Assembly: GCF_004358095.2 (NCBI RefSeq)
Contig: NZ_SMZJ02000001.1
Span: 372,001 to 436,000, forward strand
Direction: 5' to 3'
DNA length: 64,000 nt
From: Seonamhaeicola sediminis
GTDB taxonomy: Bacteria; Bacteroidota; Bacteroidia; Flavobacteriales; Flavobacteriaceae
This document shows, piece after piece, positions 56,750 to 64,000 of this stretch. The position numbers and the translations under genes are program-made. Numbering within the stretch: the stretch's first letter is position 1; each line of letters begins with the position of its first letter. The notes under the pieces were generated by a model. That model had not been told where the DNA came from and did no database searches. It saw only the letters and a list, made by a program, of their open reading frames with translations.

Positions 56750-58324
56750 CTATCTTTTAATAATTTTTTTAGTTATAATAGACCGTTCCCCAGATAATAT
56801 AACCAAGTAAATACCGTTTGATAATACACTAGCATCTAAGTTTAATGAAGAAACGCCTTCCGTTTGTTTTACTATGAGAGATTTACCTAACAAATTAAAT
56901 ACCTCAACTTTATTTATATTGCTTAATAAACCTTTAATTTGAATTGTATTATTAACCGAGTTGGCTACAAAAACTGAACTTTTATCAAATTCCAAACTAC
57001 TAAGTGAATTAACACTTTCTAAAAACCATTTTGTATTAGTTCCAAATGAAGTTATATACCTAACATTACCAGAATCATCAAAGGAAATTCTTGGAGTGGT
57101 TGTTTGCGGAGTATGAATATCATAGGCACCAGAACCATTAGAAATAAATTCAAAAATTCTTGTATTATTTGTATCAGAAGTTGGTGTTAAAGTTGTTGTA
57201 GGATACACATTTTGCCCTTCAAACCTTACAGCATCCCAATTAGCATCTGAACATGAAATATTGTAATAACCAGCAGTTCCAACAGATTTTATCTCAAAAA
57301 TTTGTGTTTCACTATCTGGTAAAATCTCATCTGCGGTGATTATATTTTGATTTGGAGATGCCGCTACCGTCCAGTACTTACCAGTTACGCTATGTTTTAT
57401 TTTATAAAGCCCTTCAAGTCCTTCTGATCCATTATTACCGGCAGAATCATCAGGTAAAGCAGATTCTAAAGTAGTTGTGACGCGCATATCATCAAAATCT
57501 GTTATCACCTCAAAATTACATGCGTTTTCATTGTAAGAACCCCACTTTGGGTAAACTTCAACACCATCAAATGTTTTATGATAGGCTCTTTTATCAGAAT
57601 CTGCCAAAACCACTTGATATTCATTAAAATTAAGATTTGAAAGTGTTTGCTGTACTCCATTAAACCAGAACTCCAAATAGCCTTCATATCTATTATTAAC
57701 CACATCAAAATTATCATCAACCTTGACTTTTATAACAAAAGTCACCCATTCATCTTCGGGAATTACATGTTGCCATAAGGTTGTTCTTCGCTGGGTTATA
57801 GACCCTGGCCTGTTCCAATTCGGTTCTGCTGGTCCGAAGGCATTTAAACTTAAAATTGTACCATCATAAGCCATACTGAAGGGATAATTCTGTTTATTGG
57901 TATCAATATCTCCACCATCAGCAGTTTTCCATTGAAAAACTGCAATACCAGCATTTAAATTTGGTTCAGAATTAAATCTCCAACGCCAACCATAATAATA
58001 AGTTCCGCCTTTTTGAGGGGTAAATGTATTTACGTCTCCTGTAGTTCTGGCAAACTCAGCCCGCTTTCTAGAAACAGGTTTAGTTATACGCCAAAATTTG
58101 CCGTATTCTGCGTCTGTTGGTGTAGTGACAAAAGGTGGATTATTGGGATCATCAACACAATCATCACCACTTGGGTTGCTATTGCCATTAGGGTCTAGGC
58201 GTCTAAAATTGTCATTAACTGATAAATTTGGATCTCCGTACCATAATACTTGTGCATTTAATGTATTTGACAGGAATATAACAATTAAATACAACAAATA
58301 GGTATTAATGCTTTTAGTTTTCAT
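56750..58324 (-). CDS. Secreted jelly-roll lyase-like protein with binding module and T9SS sorting domain
   Basis: 524 residues with a signal peptide ending near TLNAQ. Residues about 30-285 look like a concanavalin/jelly-roll polysaccharide lyase domain: GTYYYGWRWRFNSEPNLN, AGIAVFQWKTADGGD, PEDEWVTFVIKVKVDDNFD and YEGYLEFWFNGVQQTL, a pattern shared by heparinase-I- and glucuronan-lyase-like proteins. The subfamily is not certain. Residues about 300-440 form a beta-trefoil-like module (YKIKHSVTGKYWTVAASPNQ), similar in layout to the PL28-like protein's second domain. The last 80 residues are a T9SS sorting domain (SSVFVANSVNNTIQIKGL to TKKIIKR), closely similar to that of the neighbour at 58530-59276. 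I infer extracellular cleavage of the polymer. I see no copy of the direct-repeat operator upstream. Confidence 0.65.
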   Translation of the reverse strand: MKTKSINTYLLYLIVIFLSNTLNAQVLWYGDPNLSVNDNFRRLDPNGNSNPSGDDCVDDPNNPPFVTTPTDAEYGKFWRITKPVSRKRAEFARTTGDVNTFTPQKGGTYYYGWRWRFNSEPNLNAGIAVFQWKTADGGDIDTNKQNYPFSMAYDGTILSLNAFGPAEPNWNRPGSITQRRTTLWQHVIPEDEWVTFVIKVKVDDNFDVVNNRYEGYLEFWFNGVQQTLSNLNFNEYQVVLADSDKRAYHKTFDGVEVYPKWGSYNENACNFEVITDFDDMRVTTTLESALPDDSAGNNGSEGLEGLYKIKHSVTGKYWTVAASPNQNIITADEILPDSETQIFEIKSVGTAGYYNISCSDANWDAVRFEGQNVYPTTTLTPTSDTNNTRIFEFISNGSGAYDIHTPQTTTPRISFDDSGNVRYITSFGTNTKWFLESVNSLSSLEFDKSSVFVANSVNNTIQIKGLLSNINKVEVFNLLGKSLIVKQTEGVSSLNLDASVLSNGIYLVILSGERSIITKKIIKR

Positions 58325-58432
58325 AGCTATTTTTTAAATCGATTATTGGAGTTACATGGAGCTATTCACTTAGATTTATTAAACTTCCCGAAGCGCGTAT
58401 TAAACATCACTTGTTTAGCCCCACTTAGACTC

Positions 58433-58465
58433 AAAAAAGGCTCGGTTTATAAACCAAGCCTTTTT
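58433..58465. terminator. Bidirectional intrinsic terminator
   Basis: AGGCTCGGTTTA and TAAACCAAGCCT (58438-58461) form a 12-bp stem with one mismatch or G-T pair, flanked by six A on one side and five T on the other. It ends transcription of the 58530-59276 gene on the minus strand and would also work on the plus strand. Confidence 0.85.
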
Positions 58466-58529
58466 ATCATTATTAATCCGAGTTGTTCTAATTGCTTAAG
58501 CAAAAAACTACACCCAGTACTTTAGTATG

Positions 58530-59276
58530 TTATCTCTTCACAATTTTTCTTGTTGCAAATGTATTTGTTCCAATAAACTTAACAACATAAACACCGCTTG
58601 ATAAGGCTGTTGCGTCTAAATTTAAAGATGACAAACCTTTTGTATCTCTAACAATTAAAGACTTACCAACTAAGTTATACACCTCAACTTTATTAATGTT
58701 TGATGTTAGCCCACTGATTTCAATTGCATTGTTAATTGGATTTGACACAAAAATTGAACTTTGATTAAACTCTTTATTGCTTAATGGGTTGGTGGATGTA
58801 AAAATCCACTGTGTTCTGGTAAAATTACTACCCGAATAGCCTATGGCGTCTGTACTATTATTGTAAACTAAAAATCTTCCAGAACTGGTATTTGGTGTCC
58901 ATACATTGTATGTAGGTTCTCCATTTGGTCCTGTACTAGCCGTTACGGTAACAGTCCAAACATTAGGGTTTGAAGTAGATGGCGTACCACTGTAGGATAC
59001 TACAGGGATTTCTGAAGTACTATTTGCTCTAAGTATACCATCGTCTGTGTTAACAACAATATTATACTGATCTGCAACTCCTGTTGAAACAAAATCAAAT
59101 TTTGTAGCCTCTGCAGAATTGGCTGTTGCTCTAACAGCCTTAGCTCCATCATGTGACAAATAGACAACGCCATTTGTGGTGAAATTATTTAACAAATAAT
59201 ATTCTCCTGCTCCGGAAAATTGTGCAAAAGTAAATGTTGCACTAAATAAAAATAGAATAAAAGTAATTTTTTTCAT
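58530..59276 (-). CDS. Small secreted beta-trefoil-like protein with T9SS sorting domain, no catalytic domain
   Basis: 248 residues with signal peptide MKKITFILFLFSATFTFAQ. The mature part before the tail is one module of about 145 residues (GEYYLLNNFTTNGVVYLSHD, QYNIVVNTDDGILRANS, YNVWTPNTSSGRFLVYNNST) with the repeated tyrosine/tryptophan strands of a beta-trefoil-like fold, resembling the binding modules of the two neighbouring lyase-type proteins. The last 80 residues are a T9SS sorting domain (SSIFVSNPINNAIEISGL to ATRKIVKR), nearly the same as in 56750-58324. A surface polysaccharide-binding protein is the simplest reading. A terminator lies 68 bp downstream; upstream is a half operator and a perfect -7 box. 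Confidence 0.75.
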   Translation of the reverse strand: MKKITFILFLFSATFTFAQFSGAGEYYLLNNFTTNGVVYLSHDGAKAVRATANSAEATKFDFVSTGVADQYNIVVNTDDGILRANSTSEIPVVSYSGTPSTSNPNVWTVTVTASTGPNGEPTYNVWTPNTSSGRFLVYNNSTDAIGYSGSNFTRTQWIFTSTNPLSNKEFNQSSIFVSNPINNAIEISGLTSNINKVEVYNLVGKSLIVRDTKGLSSLNLDATALSSGVYVVKFIGTNTFATRKIVKR

Positions 59277-59311
59277 GAATACGTGTTTTAGGTTTTTAGT
59301 TAAATTTTATT

Positions 59312-59346
59312 CAAAATTATTGACTAACGAGTATTTAAAAATCCTA
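59312..59346 (-). promoter_or_regulatory. Half operator plus consensus -7 box for the small secreted protein
   Basis: TAGGATT (59346 down to 59340), 20 bp, then TAATTTTG (59319-59312), a perfect TAnnTTTG. The second heptamer 10 bp further upstream is not recognisable. The half-site ends 64 bp before the ATG. Confidence 0.45.
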
Positions 59347-59435
59347 AAAACGTGGACAAAACTCCTTTTTAACAACATTTAAAAGCTATTACAACTAAAG
59401 AATTGAGTTGAATGCGGTGCAGATAGCTTAATGCA

Positions 59436-62400
59436 TTACTCTATAAAGGAATTAGAGTATTCTCGTGGAGATTTACCAAACTTGGCCTTAAAACTTCTAC
59501 TAAAGTATTTTTGATCTTTAAACCCAACTTTAGCACTTACTTGATTGATATTAGCTTTTCCTATTTCTAATAATTGGGCTGCTCTGGTAAGCCTTATGTG
59601 CTGAATAAATTGTTTAGGCGAAAAGTCTGTCCAAGCCTTAACTTTAGTAAATAATACTGATTTACTTACTCCCAATTCTTCACAAAAGAAGGGGATATCA
59701 AAATCATAATTACCAATATTACTCTCTATGATATCTAATGCCTTTTTGTATAAGGTTTCATCAAGAGATGACATTTTTATGTCCTCGGCACTAAATACCT
59801 CATGTGTATTTAGCTTAGATTTTAGATTTTGTATAGACGTCAAGGAATTATTAATACGCAACTTTAACTCCTGAATATCAAACGGTTTACTAATATAGTC
59901 GTTGGCACCACTTTCTAATCCTTCTATTTTATGTACTACATCTGATTTTGCCGTTAATAGAATAACCGGAATATGACTTGTTCTAATATCATTCTTAATT
60001 AAATTACACAGTTCGGTTCCTGTAGTAACTGGCATTATTACATCGCTCACAATTAAATCTACAGATTCTTGTATTGCCTTTTTAAACCCTATTTTACCAT
60101 TTTCTGCCTCAAAAACATTGTATTCTTCAATTAAAACAGTACGCATAAACGTTCTAAGTTCCTCGTTATCTTCTACCAATAAAACAGACATTTTTTTATT
60201 TGAACGAATTTTTGAAGAGAAATTTGGTTCAATTTCAATATCAGAGACTTTTAATTGATTCTGATGATAAACCATATATTCTTTTGGAGACTCATCTTCA
60301 GAAAACTCGTGTGCCTTGAAGTGCGACTTTCCTTTTAGTAGTTCAACTTTGAAAATAGAACCTTGTTCCTCAATATTAGGTGTTACACTAATGTTTCCTT
60401 GATGAAGCTCCACTATATTTTTTACAATAGCCAAACCTATTCCTGTTCCTTTTTTAAGAGCTCTATCAGCAGCATTATTATCAACTAACTCAAAAAAGCG
60501 GTCAAATATTTTTTCCCTATACGTTTCAGGAATACCAATACCATTATCTTCAACCAGAAGCAATACCATTTCTCCTTCCTCCTTTATTTTAACGGTTATT
60601 TGACCTTGACTATCTGTATATTTAAAAGCATTAGAAATTAAATTAAAGAACACGCGTTCTAACTTATTTTCATCAAAGTAAAGCCGTATTTCATTTGAAG
60701 GAGTTTCAAAATTATATTGATAGCCTTCACTAATAGCATAATCTGAAAAAGATTCGAAAACCTTCTTTAAGACATCTACTACATTATGCTCTGCTACTTG
60801 CAATGCCATTTGATTACTTTCATATTTCCTGAAATCCATTAACCTATTGATAAGTTGATACAGATGATTACTATTTCTTTTAATAACCTGAAGTTTTTTA
60901 TATATACTGCTACTCCCCTGATAGTTATCTATAATTTGTTGTAATGGCCCTAAGATTAACGTTAAAGGTGTTCTAAACTCGTGAGATATATTGGTAAAAA
61001 ACTCAAGTTTAGCTTGGTTTATCTTTTTTATTTGTTCTGCTTCTAAATGCTCTAATTCTAATTCGTGTTTTAATTTGGTTCGAGATTTTGAAATACTATA
61101 TAAGTAATAAATTATTGAAATAACTATTAATATATATATAGCATATGCCCACCAAGTAAACCAAGGCGCAGGCCTAACAGAAATATTTAATGTTGTTGGT
61201 GTTTCATTAATAACACCATCGCTATTAACACCTTTAACTTCAAAAACATAGTCTCCCGGCTTTTGTATGGTATAAGATACTTCATTATTAGGTGTTTCAT
61301 TCCAATCGGTTTCTAAACCCTTAAGACGGTATTTATAATTATTACTTTTTGAATTCACAAAACTTGGTATAGAGAACGACAGACTAAAATTTCCTTGATG
61401 GTGTTGCAATTCTATACTTTTGGTATAACTTATTGTATTTTGAAGCACCTTATGTGTATCATTCACCAAAACCGACTGATTATTAATTTTGAAATCAGTA
61501 AGTATCACTTGTGGTGCATAATGGTTTTTCACAATTTTACCTTCATTAAATACAGTTACCCCTGATGTACCTCCAAAATAAAAGTCATCACCCAATCGCA
61601 AACCGGCATCTCTATTAAACTCGTTACTTGGTAAACCTTCTTTTATTGTATAATGCGCTACTACGGTCTTACTCGTAAAATTATATTTCACAATACCTTG
61701 TGTAAAGGTACTCATCCAAAAGCTGTTATCATCAGCTCTAACAATGCTTCTTATACCATCAATTTTTTCGTTACCTACTTTTAGATCTATATATTCAAAC
61801 TGGTTGTTTGTAAATTTAAATAAACCGTCTTCAAAAGTACCAATCCATAGGTCTTTATTAACATCTTCATAAATGGTGTTTATTTCAAACTTAATTTTAG
61901 AATCATTCTCATAAACAAAATTTTTTACTTTATTATTAGGAGTAATACAGTTTAAACCGCGTACTGTTCCTAACCAAATATTTTTATCGCTATCTACCAT
62001 TATAGTCTTGATATTACTATTGGTAAGACCAACGGGCTTTAATCTGGAATTAAAAATCTTAAATGTATGGTCCTTGAAATTGAACTTAATCAGCCCTTTA
62101 CCATTGGTACCAATTAACATGGTATCATCAGAATATTGGGTGATTTTTAGAACTCCAGAATCGTCGAGATATTGAATTAATCTCTCTGGCAACATTTTTT
62201 TGACAAATCGTTTTGTTTGTATGTTATATACAAATAATCCTTTATCAAAAGTACCTATCCACAAATCCCCGTCATTACTCACACATAATGATTTTATGTT
62301 ATCGCTTTTTAATTCTGAATGGTTTTTGGATGTTAAATGAACCGTTGTATTTGTATCTTTATTTAATATGGAAACTCCACCTCCTTCTGTACCAAATAGC

Positions 62401-63494
62401 ATTAAATTTTTATAATTTTCTATGGAGCTTACAACCCTAAAACTTAACCCTTTTTGATAAGAATTCTGATTGATATTACTAAAGTTGGCATTAAATTTAT
62501 TGTAAACATTTAACCCTCCGTAATAGGTACCCACCCATATTGTACCTACTTTATCCTTAAATAACGTTTTTATAAAATTATCGTTTAAAGATTTAGAATC
62601 ATTCCCATTATGATAGATGGCACTGATCTTTCTTTGATTGTCTACAATGTGAAGACCGTTAAAGGTTGCTAACCACAAAGCCCCATCATCATCATAAATA
62701 AGTTTCCTTACGTTTCTACTTTTTCCTGTTAGCTCTCTCTCAGTAAAATATGGTTTAATGCTTTTAGTGTCTAAATTAAATTCTACTACACTCTGAGTTT
62801 TTGTTGCTAAAAGAATGTTACCGTTATGGGATTCTAGTAAATCATTAATATAAAAACTTTTAGATTGTGGTACTAATATAACTTTATACGTGCCATCGCT
62901 TTTCTTAAAACAGTGGTATAATCCTTTATTTGTGCCAATATAAATCGCTCCTTTTTTGGTTTGGATAAGAGATGTTGTTATTTGTAAGTTGATAATTTTT
63001 GTAAAAACATCTGTAGAAGGGACATATATTGAAACCCCACCAAAATGACACACCCAAATATCTTTGTTAGAAAGTTCTTTTACTACTCCTATCATGCTAT
63101 TACCTAAGGGAGCATTAGAATTGTTTAAAAAATAGGTTTTAAATTCGTTGCTTTGAGGATTAAATTTATTTAACCCAAAAGATGTACCAACCCAAATAAA
63201 ACCAGAGCTATCTTCTTCTATACATAAAATACCATTATTACTTATGGAGTTGGGGTTATCTTTTTCATGACGATAAATTTTAAAATCAGTACCATCATAC
63301 TTATTTAAGCCATCTTTTGTACCAATCCACATCTGACCCAAATTATCTTGATGAATAGCCATAATGGAGTTTTGAGACAATCCGTCTGCATCAGTAATAT
63401 GACTGAAATTATAATCTGTATGTTGTGCTTGCCCTAAATGCAACAAAACAAGAGCGAACAAAAAACAAATATTTCTAAGTTTAAATAGTTTCAA
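59436..63494 (-). CDS. Hybrid two-component system regulator (HTCS)
   Basis: 1,352 residues. Signal peptide MKLFKLRNICFLFALVLLHL, then many Reg_prop beta-propeller repeats (MWIGTKDGLNKYDG, IWVGTSFGLNKFNP), a Y_Y_Y domain (about 690-770), one membrane segment (WFTWWAYAIYILIVISIIYY, about 785), a HisKA with phospho-accepting His in NISHEFRTPLTLILGP (about 836), HATPase (DNGIGIPE, GTGIGLAIVKNIVELH), a receiver with Asp in DLIVSDVIMPVTTG (about 1149), and a C-terminal AraC-type HTH (VSAKVGFKDQKYFSRSFKAK). The start is a TTG at 63494: no ATG or GTG lies upstream in frame, and the next ATG is 44 codons inside and would remove the signal peptide. It senses an oligosaccharide in the periplasm and activates PUL promoters; the direct-repeat operator is its likely target. 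Confidence 0.93.
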   Translation of the reverse strand: MKLFKLRNICFLFALVLLHLGQAQHTDYNFSHITDADGLSQNSIMAIHQDNLGQMWIGTKDGLNKYDGTDFKIYRHEKDNPNSISNNGILCIEEDSSGFIWVGTSFGLNKFNPQSNEFKTYFLNNSNAPLGNSMIGVVKELSNKDIWVCHFGGVSIYVPSTDVFTKIINLQITTSLIQTKKGAIYIGTNKGLYHCFKKSDGTYKVILVPQSKSFYINDLLESHNGNILLATKTQSVVEFNLDTKSIKPYFTERELTGKSRNVRKLIYDDDGALWLATFNGLHIVDNQRKISAIYHNGNDSKSLNDNFIKTLFKDKVGTIWVGTYYGGLNVYNKFNANFSNINQNSYQKGLSFRVVSSIENYKNLMLFGTEGGGVSILNKDTNTTVHLTSKNHSELKSDNIKSLCVSNDGDLWIGTFDKGLFVYNIQTKRFVKKMLPERLIQYLDDSGVLKITQYSDDTMLIGTNGKGLIKFNFKDHTFKIFNSRLKPVGLTNSNIKTIMVDSDKNIWLGTVRGLNCITPNNKVKNFVYENDSKIKFEINTIYEDVNKDLWIGTFEDGLFKFTNNQFEYIDLKVGNEKIDGIRSIVRADDNSFWMSTFTQGIVKYNFTSKTVVAHYTIKEGLPSNEFNRDAGLRLGDDFYFGGTSGVTVFNEGKIVKNHYAPQVILTDFKINNQSVLVNDTHKVLQNTISYTKSIELQHHQGNFSLSFSIPSFVNSKSNNYKYRLKGLETDWNETPNNEVSYTIQKPGDYVFEVKGVNSDGVINETPTTLNISVRPAPWFTWWAYAIYILIVISIIYYLYSISKSRTKLKHELELEHLEAEQIKKINQAKLEFFTNISHEFRTPLTLILGPLQQIIDNYQGSSSIYKKLQVIKRNSNHLYQLINRLMDFRKYESNQMALQVAEHNVVDVLKKVFESFSDYAISEGYQYNFETPSNEIRLYFDENKLERVFFNLISNAFKYTDSQGQITVKIKEEGEMVLLLVEDNGIGIPETYREKIFDRFFELVDNNAADRALKKGTGIGLAIVKNIVELHQGNISVTPNIEEQGSIFKVELLKGKSHFKAHEFSEDESPKEYMVYHQNQLKVSDIEIEPNFSSKIRSNKKMSVLLVEDNEELRTFMRTVLIEEYNVFEAENGKIGFKKAIQESVDLIVSDVIMPVTTGTELCNLIKNDIRTSHIPVILLTAKSDVVHKIEGLESGANDYISKPFDIQELKLRINNSLTSIQNLKSKLNTHEVFSAEDIKMSSLDETLYKKALDIIESNIGNYDFDIPFFCEELGVSKSVLFTKVKAWTDFSPKQFIQHIRLTRAAQLLEIGKANINQVSAKVGFKDQKYFSRSFKAKFGKSPREYSNSFIE

Positions 63495-63508
63495 AACTGT
63501 GTATAGCC

Positions 63509-63535
63509 AAAAAACGGGAACAACATGTTCCCGTT
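63509..63535 (-). terminator. Intrinsic terminator of the GH105 gene, just before the HTCS start
   Basis: AACGGGAACA-ACA-TGTTCCCGTT (63513-63535) is a perfect 10-bp stem, followed on the minus strand by six T. It lies 22 bp after the GH105 stop and ends only 14 bp before the HTCS start codon. Confidence 0.85.
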
Positions 63536-63557
63536 CTATATTATGAAAATTATAGTT

Positions 63558-64000
63558 TTAATCCAAATTTAAAACTTCGCTACCTGCCATTAAAAAGGCA
63601 CCAGTACCAAAGTTTTGCCAACTATCTACCGATGCTGGCTCTGGGAAGGCACCAATATTTTGTACCCAACCTACACGACCATCCTCATGCTGACAGGCTT
63701 TTAAAGCGTTCCATGCTTTTTTAACTGCTGGTGTATGCTTCTTATCCAATAAACCATTATTTATACCCCAAGCTAAAGCAAAGGTATGGAAACCACTACC
63801 ACTTACTTCACCGTGATCATAAGACTCCGGACACAACAAACTAGTTCGCCATAAACCGTCTTCTGGTTGTATTTCTAGTATTTTATCAGCCATTTCTTTG
63901 TATAATTTTTCGTAAAACGGACGGTGTTCATAATCTGTTGGCATATCATCTAAAATTAAGGCTAAACCAGCAAATACCCAACCATTACCTCTAGACCAAA
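63558..64000 (-). CDS. GH105 unsaturated glucuronyl/rhamnogalacturonyl hydrolase (5' part outside window)
   Basis: The frame enters from the right edge (first full codon at 63998) and ends with TAA at 63558, showing about 147 C-terminal residues. [40 protein letters not shown] and [20 protein letters not shown] are typical GH105 blocks of the (alpha/alpha)6 barrel, and GVWVQN-type end strands follow ([17 protein letters not shown]). Enzymes of this family remove the unsaturated uronic acid left by lyases; several act on ulvan oligosaccharides. An internal ATG at 63944 is not the start, since homologous sequence continues upstream. It lies just upstream of the HTCS gene. Confidence 0.88.
   Translation of the reverse strand, partial: WSRGNGWVFAGLALILDDMPTDYEHRPFYEKLYKEMADKILEIQPEDGLWRTSLLCPESYDHGEVSGSGFHTFALAWGINNGLLDKKHTPAVKKAWNALKACQHEDGRVGWVQNIGAFPEPASVDSWQNFGTGAFLMAGSEVLNLD

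Noticed and set aside
58340-58362. Possible operator copy upstream of the jelly-roll lyase-like gene.
   Set aside because: Only the CATG part matches, and the 20-bp spacing would put the -7 box inside the start of the gene.
1-64000. Search for SusC/SusD genes, insertion sequences, CRISPR arrays, tRNA or rRNA genes, and a sulfatase-maturating enzyme.
   Set aside because: None was recognised by reading. SusC/D and the maturation enzyme must be elsewhere in the genome if the pathway works as inferred.

Overview
The window reads as part of a large polysaccharide utilisation locus (PUL) from a marine member of the Bacteroidota, most likely a Flavobacteriaceae bacterium. The evidence is low-GC DNA, Bacteroidota-type -7 promoter boxes (TAnnTTTG), lipoprotein and Sec signal peptides on nearly every enzyme, type IX secretion (T9SS) C-terminal sorting domains, a hybrid two-component regulator (HTCS), and S1 sulfatases beside rhamnosidases and uronic-acid enzymes. 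The likely substrate is a sulfated, rhamnose- and uronate-rich green-algal polysaccharide. Ulvan is the best fit because of a probable PL28 lyase; a rhamnan sulfate is the main alternative. No SusC/SusD pair lies in the window, so the locus extends beyond it.

All genes but one are on the minus strand. (1) 23.0 kb down to base 1: twelve closely packed genes, probably one operon, with two GH78-like rhamnosidases, a DUF1080 protein, a heparinase II/III-like enzyme, an S1 sulfatase, a CBM9-PKD protein, an amidohydrolase fusion, GH88, GH78, an S1 sulfatase, and two GH106 (the last cut by the window edge). (2) 23.4-27.0 kb: a GH88/GH105-like protein and a sulfatase. (3) 27.3-41.3 kb: GH106, a sugar isomerase and three GH78. 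(4) 41.5 kb: an AraC regulator, the only plus-strand gene. (5) 42.4-59.3 kb: a Tat-exported toroid protein, the PL28-like lyase, GH106, a beta-helix protein, GH2, a sulfatase, and two T9SS-sorted proteins, one a jelly-roll lyase-like enzyme and one with only a binding-type module. (6) 59.4-64 kb: the HTCS and a partial GH105.

Inferred division of labour: T9SS-exported lyases cut the polymer outside the cell; sulfatases, GH88/GH105, GH2 and ten rhamnosidases trim the oligosaccharides at the surface or in the periplasm; the isomerase feeds a released sugar into the cytoplasm. 

The strongest new signal is a repeated promoter module. Seven transcription units start with two CAGGAYA-like heptamers spaced 10 bp apart, followed 20 bp later by a TAnnTTTG-like -7 box; an eighth promoter has one heptamer. 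This looks like the operator of the locus regulator, with the HTCS or the AraC protein as candidate binder. Other signals are two decayed 3' gene remnants (isomerase and GH2), a duplicated promoter plus signal-peptide cassette in front of unrelated enzymes, and several secreted proteins of unassigned activity.
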